Assembly: GCA_964586675.1 (NCBI GenBank)
Contig: CAZPHQ010000030.1
Coordinates: forward strand, 1 to 33,637
Reading direction: 5' to 3'
Length of the DNA stretch: 33,637 nt
From: JADLGH01 sp964586675
Lineage (GTDB): Bacteria; Desulfobacterota_D; UBA1144; Nemesobacterales; UBA2774
Shown: positions 7,632 through 14,827 of the stretch, piece by piece
Layout: each line of letters starts with the position of its first letter
Numbering within the stretch: position 1 is the stretch's first letter
Notes under the pieces: generated by a model
The model's input: only the letters and a program-made list of their open reading frames with translations
Databases searched by the model: none
Told to the model about the DNA's origin: nothing
Position numbers and translations under genes: made by a program

Positions 7632-7891
7632 ACTAAGTCCCTGTTTCATGGATGAAGGCTGCCGGGCGCCGTGTTAAAGCAGTCCGACCCGCAGACGCAG
7701 CGCATCGATCGCCGTCTAACGGCTTTGATTGAAACCGGCCGGGCGCAACTGGCGATTTTTGTCCTGCATAAAATTAATCAATTTAACGATTTTAACGGGA
7801 ATGATTTCCATAAACGATATGAATCAGAAGAGATTCTGACCAGGCATGACTCTTGCCTTGATAATATCATCATGCAGGATTGGGGTGTTCT
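7632..7891. other. Leader region before the DUF892 gene
   Basis: No gene is supported; overlapping frames here lack protein character. AT-rich sequence near 7770-7800 may hold a promoter, but no element pair is convincing. Confidence 0.3.
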
Positions 7892-8386
7892 ATGGAAACA
7901 CTGGAAAGTCTTTTCGCATATGAATTACGAGATATTTACTACGCCGAGAAACAGATCGTAAAAGCGCTTCCCATAATGGCGAAGGCGGCTTCAAATCCCG
8001 AGCTTGAAAGCGCTTTTAGCGAACACCTGGCAGAAACCGAAAAGCAGATCGAGCGTCTCGAACGCATTTTTCGAGTATTGGATTTACCCATGCGCTGGCA
8101 GGAATGCGTAGACATGAACGAAATACTTAAAGAAGGCGTGGATCTGCTGGAAAAGAAAAAAGATTTCGAGCCGAACGTTGTCGATGCCGCATTGATCGCC
8201 GCTGCGCTGCGAGTGGTGGAGTATGAATCGGCCGCTTACGATACCATTTGCGACTTCGCCAATATGATGGGATACAATGAAGTGGTGAACATATTCGAAG
8301 AAGCTCTGACTGAGCAAACGAAAGCAGATGAAAAACTCAACGAGATCGATTATCAGCCCATGAAGATACTGAAGCGTGTATCGTAA
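7892..8386 (+). CDS. DUF892 (YciE/YciF) ferritin-like protein
   Basis: 164 residues from the ATG at 7892 (METLESLFAYELRD); the frame opens earlier at a TTG, but family members start at this METL/TLE position. The sequence is an all-helical, ferritin-like four-helix bundle. Acidic/His positions recur as in the family: ELRDIYYAEKQIVKALPIMAKAA (helix 1), AFSEHLAETEKQIERLE (helix 2, with the ExxH-like metal region), ALIAAALRVVEYESAAYDTICDFA (helix 3) and the final EEALTEQTKADEKLNEI. DUF892 proteins bind a di-metal site and are linked to stress responses, but their reaction is not settled. It is an isolated gene, converging on the transporter at 8520. Confidence 0.9.
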   Translation: METLESLFAYELRDIYYAEKQIVKALPIMAKAASNPELESAFSEHLAETEKQIERLERIFRVLDLPMRWQECVDMNEILKEGVDLLEKKKDFEPNVVDAALIAAALRVVEYESAAYDTICDFANMMGYNEVVNIFEEALTEQTKADEKLNEIDYQPMKILKRVS

Positions 8387-8411
8387 GCGGCTGGTGATGG
8401 TGGGAACAAAG

Positions 8412-8552
8412 CCGCTACTTCGAATGCCGGCGGACGCTGTCCGCAGTGCGTTTCTCGACGTAGCATATTCGAGGGTTATAGGTACCTGAAGCGCGAAAGG
8501 AGAATATGGCAGCGACGTGCTACTTCGGTTTCCCGCGGACGTGGTCCGCATC
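8412..8552. repeat. Imperfect direct repeat including the 3' end of the DHA2 transporter gene
   Basis: About 8412-8447 and 8517-8552 share CTACTTCG, then a spacer, then hairpins GCGGACGCTGTCCGC (8430-8444) and GCGGACGTGGTCCGC (8535-8549). The second copy encodes the last 11 codons and stop of the minus-strand transporter. The first therefore looks like a decayed duplicate of that 3' end, or both are copies of a hairpin that doubles as a terminator for the convergent genes. Confidence 0.5.
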
Positions 8553-10064
8553 TGCATCCTCTTTCTGAGGGCCTCGCTTCATGAGTAAAAGCGCGACGAG
8601 AAAGGCCGCCACGGTAATTCCGCCGGCGAGGTAATACCCGACGGCGATGCTCCCCGAGATGGTGTTTTTGAGCGCTTCGAGCGCTTCAGGAGAACTCGCG
8701 GCGAGCTTTGCAACGGCTTCGGACTGCCCCTGGAGCGCGCCGTTCACGAGATCGCCGAACCCCGCCGCGCCCGCATCGTACTCCTTCATAATCCGCGCCG
8801 CGCCGCTCGACTCGAGCCCTGCCACGACGCCCCCTATCGACGCGAGCCCGACAGTCGCCCCCACCTGCCTCATCGTCTGCATCACGCCGGACGCCTGCCC
8901 CCTGAGCTCCCTTGGGGCGCGGTTGAGCGCGTCGGTATTCGTCGGCACCATCACGAGCCCTATCCCGCACCCGAGCACGACCATCCCCGGCAGGAGCACC
9001 CAGAAGTCGGCCCCCGTCAGGAGAGGCGCCTGCGAGAAGAACCCCACGGCGATGAGGAAGGAGCCCACCAGCGCCGGGATCTTGACGCCGACCCTGTCGA
9101 ATATCCTCCCCGCCAGCTGCGACATCACGACGACGGCGAGTATTATCGGCATGAACGCGAACCCGGTTTGAACGGGCGTGAAACCGATTATATTCTGGAG
9201 GTATATCGCGCCGAACACGATTATTATGATCATCGCGAACTGTATGCAGAACATGAGCACGGCGTCGGCCGTGAACGCCCTCACACGGAACAGCCTGAGC
9301 TCGATGAGCGGGTCGTCCGTCCGGAGCTGAAAGTATGAGAAGAGCGCAAGCAGAAAGAGCCCCCCGCCGACGAGACTATACGTTATCGGCGAGCTGAACC
9401 CCCAGTCGTGCCCCTGCTGGAGGCCGTAAACGAATGCGAACATCCCCGCGATGAGGAGCCCGGCGTAAACGGGATTCAGCTTCCGCCCGGGCTGCCTGAC
9501 GTCCGGCGGCTTCGATATATATGTCATGACGAGCGCGAGCACCGCAACCGGGAGGTTTATCCAGAACACCCACCGCCAGTCGAGATATTCCGTGAGGAAC
9601 CCGCCCAAAAGCGGGGCCAGCGCGAGGAACGCCTGCGCGACGCCGACGTAAATCGCCATGGCCTTCCCGCGCTCCCTTATGTCGAAGGAGTCTATCACTA
9701 TCGCCGCGGATGACGGCAGCATGAGCGCCGCTCCCAGACCCTGGAACGCGCGAGCCCAGACGATCATCCCCTCGTTCGGCGCCAGCCCGCAGGCGGCCGA
9801 GGCAAGAGCGAAGAGCACGACGCCCGCGACGAACGCATGCACGCGGCCGATTATGTCGCCTATCTTCCCGCCGAGGGCGACTGTCGCCGCGAGCGAGAGC
9901 ACGTAGGCGTTCACGATCCACTGAAGCCCCGTCTGGGAAACCGCGAGGTCCGACTGTATGCGCGGGAGCGCGACGCTGACGACGGTCTGATCGACGAAGA
10001 TCATCGACAGCGACCCCGTCATCGCGATGAGCGTCATCCATTTGTGCCTGTTATCCGGGGTCAT
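8520..10064 (-). CDS. DHA2-family (EmrB/QacA) multidrug MFS transporter
   Basis: 514 residues with about 14 predicted membrane helices; inner membrane proton-drug antiporter class. Visible signatures are MIFVDQTVVSVALPRIQSDL (helix 1 with the Asp of motif D1), the motif-A region GGKIGDIIGR (about 65-74), ARAFQGLGAALMLPSS (motif B, with Arg) and APLLGGFLTEYLDWRWVFWINLP (motif C variant, then the DHA2 WRW..F.INLP signature). The loop QGQSEAVAKLAASSPEALEALKN near the C-terminus and the final helix with a charged tail are typical of DHA2 members. Substrate cannot be told from sequence. There is no HlyD-type adaptor or TetR regulator next to it, which is unusual for an efflux pump with an outer-membrane route. 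The start ATG has no strong ribosome site. Confidence 0.93.
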   Translation of the reverse strand: MTPDNRHKWMTLIAMTGSLSMIFVDQTVVSVALPRIQSDLAVSQTGLQWIVNAYVLSLAATVALGGKIGDIIGRVHAFVAGVVLFALASAACGLAPNEGMIVWARAFQGLGAALMLPSSAAIVIDSFDIRERGKAMAIYVGVAQAFLALAPLLGGFLTEYLDWRWVFWINLPVAVLALVMTYISKPPDVRQPGRKLNPVYAGLLIAGMFAFVYGLQQGHDWGFSSPITYSLVGGGLFLLALFSYFQLRTDDPLIELRLFRVRAFTADAVLMFCIQFAMIIIIVFGAIYLQNIIGFTPVQTGFAFMPIILAVVVMSQLAGRIFDRVGVKIPALVGSFLIAVGFFSQAPLLTGADFWVLLPGMVVLGCGIGLVMVPTNTDALNRAPRELRGQASGVMQTMRQVGATVGLASIGGVVAGLESSGAARIMKEYDAGAAGFGDLVNGALQGQSEAVAKLAASSPEALEALKNTISGSIAVGYYLAGGITVAAFLVALLLMKRGPQKEDADADHVRGKPK

Positions 10065-10222
10065 AGTGCGAGAGTTGCATGCCGCCCTTTCGGACGGTCG
10101 AGTTTTAAATGTAATCCGCAGCCGTGGAATGTCAAACCGGTTTCAGGCTGTTAGCACGGCGGCGGAGAAGGCGTCCCCGTGACCCGCGCCGAAACGATTT
10201 TTCCGGCCGCCCCGGGGGCTTA

Positions 10223-10251
10223 TTGAATTTTGCTCGAAATTAACTTATAAA
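10223..10251 (+). promoter_or_regulatory. Sigma-70-like promoter for the DUF4239 gene
   Basis: TTGAAT (10223-10228), 17-bp spacer, TATAAA (10246-10251). The predicted start near 10258 gives a 45-nt leader to the TTG start at 10303. Confidence 0.6.
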
Positions 10252-10302
10252 TAGTCACATCCGGCCGAACGCCTCATTCTCGCGTAAGCCGGGAGGTATT
10301 TC

Positions 10303-11067
10303 TTGAGCGCCATACTACTGACCTTTATCATATTCGCGTTCATATGTGCGGGGATGCTTTTAGGAGTCGTCCTCCGCTCCCTTCTGCCCGAGCGTCACTT
10401 GAGCGAAGAATCCCGGAACATGGTCACGATAGGCATGGGTATAGTCGCGACAATGGCCGCTATCGCGACGGGTTTATTCGTCCAGGGCGCGCAGGAAAAT
10501 TTCCGCGACCAGCGGAGCGGCATAATAGAAATGGGGGCGAAGATAGTACTTATCGACAAGCTGCTAAAAGATTACGGACCGGAAGCCGACGCCGCGCGGG
10601 CGGTGCTGAGAGACGGCGTCGAACGCACGAAGGAGCAGCTCTGGCCTGAGGACGGCTCCACAGGCGCCGAGATGGAATCCGACGAGGCCAGGTCCGAAAC
10701 TCTCTACTACAGCATACTGTCGCTCAAACCCGCCACGGATGCGCAGCGCTCGATTCAGGACGAGGCGGCTTCCCTCTCCTACGATCTCGCCGAGGGCCGC
10801 GCCGCCCTCATCATGGCGCAGACCAGGGTCGCGCCCGGTGCGTTTCTGTTCGTGATAGGAGTGATCGTATTCTGGTTCGTCTCTATATTCTTCAGCTTCG
10901 GGCTCTATGCGCCGACAAACGCCACGGTCGTCTCGACGCTCGTCATAGCCGCGCTCGCCGTCGCGCTGGCGCTGTTCATAATCATGGAGCTGAACACGCC
11001 GTTCAAGGGTTTATTACGCATGCCGAGCGGGCCGATAGTCGAGGCGCTCGCCCACATCAGCAGGTAG
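10303..11067 (+). CDS. DUF4239 (bestrophin-like) membrane protein
   Basis: 254 residues from a TTG start with GGGAGG (10291-10296) 6 nt upstream. Two N-terminal helices (about 3-25 and 41-62) and two C-terminal helices (about 175-197 and 201-227) flank a soluble, mostly helical middle (65-170). The end ELNTPFKGLLRMPSGPIVEAL matches the DUF4239 family signature (PF.G...v...p...al). The family is sometimes labelled bestrophin-like, but no ion-channel function is shown. It is monocistronic, with its own promoter. Confidence 0.85.
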   Translation: MSAILLTFIIFAFICAGMLLGVVLRSLLPERHLSEESRNMVTIGMGIVATMAAIATGLFVQGAQENFRDQRSGIIEMGAKIVLIDKLLKDYGPEADAARAVLRDGVERTKEQLWPEDGSTGAEMESDEARSETLYYSILSLKPATDAQRSIQDEAASLSYDLAEGRAALIMAQTRVAPGAFLFVIGVIVFWFVSIFFSFGLYAPTNATVVSTLVIAALAVALALFIIMELNTPFKGLLRMPSGPIVEALAHISR

Positions 11068-11098
11068 ACTTTTTACGTCGCCGCCGCGCGGCTGATTT

Positions 11099-11641
11099 TT
11101 ACCCCGCCCCTTCGCCCTTTCCCGAAAATATCAGCAGAAGCATCTCCGTGCCGTCGAGCCTGAGGTACGAAAGCTCGATGTCTGTAGACGGAAAGTGCCA
11201 CTTTCTATCGGCCGACGTGCCCGGGTCGTTCGACGTTTTCTCGACGTCCGGCGGGCCGTACTTCGAGGCCAGGCTCTCTTCGAGCCTGACGAACGTCTCC
11301 GCCCAGCCGTACCCTTCGGGCGCCTTCTTCGGAACGAACACTATCTTCTGGAGGGTCTTCGTGCCCGAGTCCATCCACAGGCTCGCCCGGAGCGGGACCC
11401 CGCCGATTTCGAGATCGGCCAGCTCTATGTCGCTGTAGGCGTTCTCCTCCGAATCCTCGCGGGGCTTGTGTACTTTGACGTCCTTTCCAAAAGCCGACGA
11501 CTTGACCTCCTCCCCCGTCATGCCCCACTTGAGACTCTCCCATCCCGAAACGTCGCTCGGCTTCCCCGGCCGCGACGCCGGCGAATACTGCGCCGCGAAC
11601 AGGAACGCGGCTGCAAACAGACATGCGATTATTTTCCTCAC
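11099..11641 (-). CDS. Exported WGM-motif protein of unknown function
   Basis: 180 residues from GTG 11641, with GGAGG 5 nt upstream. The signal peptide (about 1-22) has no lipobox. The mature protein starts with WESLKWGMTGEEVKSSAFG, contains LADLEIGGVPLRASLWMD and FVRLEESLASKYGPPDVE, and ends in beta-strand-rich sequence. The pattern (W)GM...EVk ... L..kYG.P is seen in many short secreted bacterial proteins that resemble the BamE/SmpA beta-alpha fold, but I cannot assign a family. The soluble protein at 12216 shares the WGMSK..V and YGEPS elements, so the two may be distant relatives. Confidence 0.75.
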   Translation of the reverse strand: MRKIIACLFAAAFLFAAQYSPASRPGKPSDVSGWESLKWGMTGEEVKSSAFGKDVKVHKPREDSEENAYSDIELADLEIGGVPLRASLWMDSGTKTLQKIVFVPKKAPEGYGWAETFVRLEESLASKYGPPDVEKTSNDPGTSADRKWHFPSTDIELSYLRLDGTEMLLLIFSGKGEGAG

Positions 11642-12215
11642 GCTGCCTCCCCAGCCCCTTCCGGGGCCTATATCTGGGTTTCTACTACAACTATAAAATA
11701 CAGGCGCGTGAATTCAAAACGGACCGTGTCCGCTGACGACCGGTGTAGCAATTATCAGAACACTCTCACCCCTCGCGCAAATGGTGATTCATAGCTTGAT
11801 CGCCATTTCATCGGAAATACCCACCACGTGCGCTGGAAACCGATGTAGCAATTCCGACGCTATTATCAGGCCAGGCGCAAACGGCAATTCATGGCTTAAT
11901 CGCCGCTTCATCGAACAACACACTACGTGTGTCCGCAGGCGTATGACGTAGCTCGGACCGGGATTCCTGCCAACGCCCGCGCGACACGTGGTTTAACCCC
12001 ACGTTGCGAGCCGGATCAAAAACACACTGTATGTGCCGACAATCGACCAGTCGCCTCCCCTCTTTTGCCCCCCTTAGGAAAAGGGGGGTATGGGGGGATT
12101 TACTTAAGTATGTACTGTCAACCAACATAGCAAGAAATCCGAATTAATCACCCATCGCACGATCTATGCCAGGATCTCCATCCCCGATACGCCGGAATAC
12201 CCACCGTGTGCGCGC
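11642..12215. repeat. Repeat-rich gap with diverged tandem units of about 100 bp
   Basis: No supported gene. Two diverged direct units start at about 11737 and 11838: each has GTAGCAATT, then GCGCAAA.GG, then TTCAT.GCTT.ATCGCC, then a palindrome (CCACGTGCG near 11824; ACACACTACGTGTGT near 11918-11932). Further partial units lie near 12010-12050 (ACACACTGTATGTG, then CGACAATCGAC) and about 12122-12215 (ACATAGCAAG ... CCACCGTGTGCGCGC). A C-run/G-run module lies at about 12068-12101. Confidence 0.7.
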
Positions 12216-12722
12216 TCAATTCAGCTCGCTCTGGTTCTGCAATATGGTTAGCGCGTGCTCCCGTGACCTGTGCACCACGCCGAACTCGTACCCCTCGTCC
12301 CCCCCGATCAGAACGAGCCTTATTATCGACCGCGACGTCAGCCATTCGGAAAGATAGGCGAGCGAATCGTAGTCCGAATAATCGCAGCATATTTCCGCGA
12401 GCTCGCCGTCTATGCTCGGCTCCCCGTACGTATCCCTCAGAATATCCCTCACCCTCTCGTACGCGCTTCTGTAATTGTGCTCCGTCTGAAGCTGCTCCCT
12501 GAAGGCGTATCCTGCCTCGACGAGCGAGCCTTCGAGGAAATGAAACCCCACTATCGTATCCAGCCCCATAACCTCCTTTCTGTAGGTAATGTATCCCTCG
12601 CCCTCGCTCTGCGGAGAGACGTCCTCGGAATACCTGACGTCCCACTTCGACATCCCCCAGCAAGAGCTCCTGAAATCGTATTCCGGCAGCGTTGCCTCGG
12701 CCTGCGCATTCTTAGACTTCAT
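12216..12722 (-). CDS. Cytoplasmic protein of unknown function with WGMSK motif
   Basis: 168 residues; GGAGG lies about 6 nt before the ATG at 12722. There is no signal peptide or membrane segment. Visible features are DFRSSCWGMSKWDVRYSED near the start, then VGFHFLEGSLVEAGYAF (strand-turn-strand), YERVRDILRDTYGEPS, a CC pair (about residues 112-113) and a C-terminal part that looks like an alternating beta region (SIIRLVLIGGD, EYEFGVVH-like). The WGMSK...YGEP layout is like that of the exported neighbour at 11099. Unknown role. Confidence 0.7.
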   Translation of the reverse strand: MKSKNAQAEATLPEYDFRSSCWGMSKWDVRYSEDVSPQSEGEGYITYRKEVMGLDTIVGFHFLEGSLVEAGYAFREQLQTEHNYRSAYERVRDILRDTYGEPSIDGELAEICCDYSDYDSLAYLSEWLTSRSIIRLVLIGGDEGYEFGVVHRSREHALTILQNQSELN

Positions 12723-13001
12723 GACCTACCTCCTTTCGAATATCCTCTTCTTAAATGCCTATCTTCCCGCTTGCCGCCCCCGGCGGCCCGGCTCATCCTC
12801 CGTGCACCGGCCCGCCCCCTCCCGCATAATCCATGCATATACATTATAAATCCAAATCAATAATCGTCATCTCTAACTGCGCCTCTCATTCGCTCCGCCG
12901 ATTCCGGGCCGCCGGCTCCGCTCTTTCCGGAGACATTGTCCCCTGCCACACCGCCTCCCCTCCGCTTCACTCATCCCCCCCGGATTCATCCCGCCCATGG
13001 C

Positions 13002-13346
13002 TCATCCGAAAATGTTGAGCACGCTGCAGAACACCTTCCCGATGATCGACTCCGGATCGAACTCGTCCCACGGCAGAAGGTGCTCGGGGTAGTTCTTGTT
13101 GTAGGGCGTCAGCAGAAGCCCGCCGGGGCCCGAGTGGCATTCGCGTATGATGACCCCCTCTCCTGGCATGGAGATCGCGTAAAGGCTGCCTGAGACTATC
13201 TCCCTCGACCGGACGTCTATCACGACGCAGGCCCCGTCCATTATGAGCTTTTCCATGGCCGCGCCGCTGTTGTGGATGAATATGTAGTCTTCGTCGAGCC
13301 GCCCGTTCCCGTCGGCCTCGTCTAAGAATTTGGCAAATTCCATCAC
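13002..13346 (-). CDS. Stand-alone S24/LexA-like domain lacking the Ser-Lys dyad
   Basis: 114 residues, GTG start at 13346 with GAGGAG 8 nt upstream (an ATG follows immediately). The sequence follows the LexA/CI C-terminal peptidase fold: YIFIHNSGAAMEKLIMDGACVVIDVRSREIVSGSLYAI, then VIIRECHSGPGGLLLTPYNKNYPEHLLP, then IIGKVFCSV. In active S24 proteins the first block reads GDSM.P.i.dGd.V.VD; here the nucleophile Ser position is Ala (GAAME). The later V-K-R Lys region reads VIIREC with no Lys. There is also no helix-turn-helix. It is therefore likely a non-cleaving, dimerising or binding domain, possibly a remnant of a prophage-type repressor. No phage genes are nearby. Confidence 0.6.
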   Translation of the reverse strand: MMEFAKFLDEADGNGRLDEDYIFIHNSGAAMEKLIMDGACVVIDVRSREIVSGSLYAISMPGEGVIIRECHSGPGGLLLTPYNKNYPEHLLPWDEFDPESIIGKVFCSVLNIFG

Positions 13347-13429
13347 GCGCTTTTCTCCTCGAGTCTATCTGTGACCGCGCTTTCCGCGCCATGCAGAGGG
13401 GGGGAACGGCGAGAGAGAGAGGGCCGCCG

Positions 13430-13540
13430 TCAGGCCCCCTTCTCCGCCATGAGTGAGCGCTTCAGCGCGGGCGGCTTCGAGCCGGCCGCTCCCCGCGAGC
13501 GCCTCCCCTTCTCATAAAACGCGTGCCGATCAAAGCACAC
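13430..13540 (-). CDS. Possible very small basic protein
   Basis: A GTG-initiated frame of 36 codons (MCFDRHAFYEKGRRSRG ... ALKRSLMAEKGA) upstream of the S24-like gene. It reads more like a protein than its surroundings and ends with a stop about 84 nt before that gene's start. No ribosome site is clear and no family is recognised; chance cannot be excluded. Confidence 0.2.
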   Translation of the reverse strand: MCFDRHAFYEKGRRSRGAAGSKPPALKRSLMAEKGA

Positions 13541-13581
13541 TATGATTATCCGAAAAGCGCGAATTTATTTCAATCGGGGAA

Positions 13582-13602
13582 ACCCTGTATCCGTATCAGG
13601 GT
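13582..13602. promoter_or_regulatory. Inverted repeat in an AT-rich gap
   Basis: ACCCTG (13582-13587) and CAGGGT (13597-13602) form a perfect inverted repeat around TATCCGTAT. It sits in about 200 bp of AT-rich sequence (13541-13739) between the minus genes ending at 13740 and starting at 13346. This could be an operator or leader element for the S24-like gene. Nothing else is recognised in the gap. Confidence 0.35.
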
Positions 13603-13739
13603 AGTTATGTATTTATTGAGCTTAACAAGCTGTAATCACAAGATAATTATTTCAGGAAAAAATTTTCATGAGAGTGAAAATAGTTGGGTTTTCGGGGCCT
13701 TTTCGAGCCGTTTCGTCCGCACGTTAAGAGAAATTACAC

Positions 13740-14687
13740 CTATTGCGGGTACGTCCTGCCCCTGACTTTCGCCTTGACGAGCGTGTACTGGACCTGGCCT
13801 CTCGCTGATTCATGCTCGTGGTATACGAGCCCGACGCCTCTCGCGTAAACGTCCTTGAACCAGAACGGCCCCCCCTCCGCTATCGTCACGACGAGAACGT
13901 CGCTGAACTCGCCCGCTGGGGTCTTGATCGTCTCCTTCGGGTACTCGATCACCACATCTTCCGTGTAAAAGGGCTTCGTCTCCCCCTGGCTCGTGGTCAT
14001 GATCTCTCCATCCGGAAGCACCTGCATGCTGACGCCCGAGAAGCCGAAGAATTTTTCATACGCAGACCACCCGTCCGACTCCGAGACTATACTGTTCGTC
14101 AGCTCCGCGCTCCCCTTGGGCGACTCCACCGAATATGTCCATTCGTTCCCGCGGTCGAGCGGCAGATAGGCCGCGACAGGATTGTCCGATGCGATGAGGA
14201 CGTTCGTATATTTCGACCCCTGTCCGAGCGACGTCCCCGAAACGGTCGCCCCCTGGCTGCCGACGTCGACGAACCTCACCGACGGAGCGCCCGCCAGCCC
14301 CGAAGCCTTGAGGATGACGTAGGGATACGACGTCTCCCCGGATTCCGGCGCGGGCCCCGTGAGATCGTCCGTGAAGTAGACTTCGACCCCTCCGCCCGAA
14401 ACGCGCGTCACGTCCTTTATCTCGATGGCTCCGTCCGTCGGGCCCTCGGGCACGACGACCAGCACCGCGTCGCTCGAAAAATCAACTTCCGGAAGGCCCT
14501 CGACGCCGAGCGATCCCGCGGCCGCGGCGAGCGTTTCGCCATCCTTGACGAGCGCGCTCGCCTGCCCCGGCTTTTCAGAGGTGCGCCCCTCGGCGATGGT
14601 TTCGTACCCCTTCCCCTGCGCCCCGGCGATATACGCCGGAAGGGCTATCATGAGGATTAAAAGAAACGCTGGAATACGTATCGGCAT
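13740..14687 (-). CDS. Exported protein with PrcB-like domain
   Basis: 315 residues from the ATG at 14687, with GGGAGA just upstream; the frame extends further only through the terminator of the kinase gene. The signal peptide is MPIRIPAFLLILMIALPAYIAGAQ. Residues about 25-135 follow the PrcB C-terminal pattern: TLAAAAGSLGVEGLPEVDFSSDAVLVVV, GAIEIKDVTRV.GGGVEVYF, TSYPYVILK. PrcB is a small accessory protein of a bacterial surface protease complex. The second half (about 175-315) starts LPLDRGNEWTYSVES and contains TPAGEFSDVLVV, FWFKDVYARGVGLVYHE and QYTLVKAKVRG, like exported proteins that sit in the periplasm or envelope. No protease gene is adjacent. Confidence 0.75.
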   Translation of the reverse strand: MPIRIPAFLLILMIALPAYIAGAQGKGYETIAEGRTSEKPGQASALVKDGETLAAAAGSLGVEGLPEVDFSSDAVLVVVPEGPTDGAIEIKDVTRVSGGGVEVYFTDDLTGPAPESGETSYPYVILKASGLAGAPSVRFVDVGSQGATVSGTSLGQGSKYTNVLIASDNPVAAYLPLDRGNEWTYSVESPKGSAELTNSIVSESDGWSAYEKFFGFSGVSMQVLPDGEIMTTSQGETKPFYTEDVVIEYPKETIKTPAGEFSDVLVVTIAEGGPFWFKDVYARGVGLVYHEHESARGQVQYTLVKAKVRGRTYPQ

Positions 14688-14744
14688 GGCTCTTCTCCCG
14701 TGCGGCTTTTCAATAATAATATTACCTCGCTTCCGCCGGGAGCG

Positions 14745-14767
14745 AAAAAAAACCGGCCATAGGCCGG
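14745..14767 (-). terminator. Rho-independent terminator of the histidine kinase gene
   Basis: Read on the minus strand: CCGGCC, loop TAT, GGCCGG, then eight T. It lies 61 nt after the kinase stop. It separates the kinase from the PrcB-like gene, so they are not one transcript. Confidence 0.9.
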
Positions 14768-14827
14768 CGGCGGAATTCAAACGCACCGGGCGCCCGTTCT
14801 CACATCCGGACCCGCCCGCATGCGGCG

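Noticed and set aside
7671..7961. Plus-strand frame overlapping the start of the DUF892 gene
   Set aside because: It runs out of frame into the ferritin-like gene, whose signature begins at 7892; the upstream part has no family pattern.
13561..13640. Possible c-di-GMP (GEMM) riboswitch in the AT-rich gap
   Set aside because: There is a GGGGAAACCC-like string and a stem, but the conserved GACGCAAAGC core and the second helix of GEMM are absent.
13523..13765. Plus-strand 80-codon frame in the AT-rich gap
   Set aside because: No ribosome site and an overlap with the end of the PrcB-like gene; the sequence looks random.
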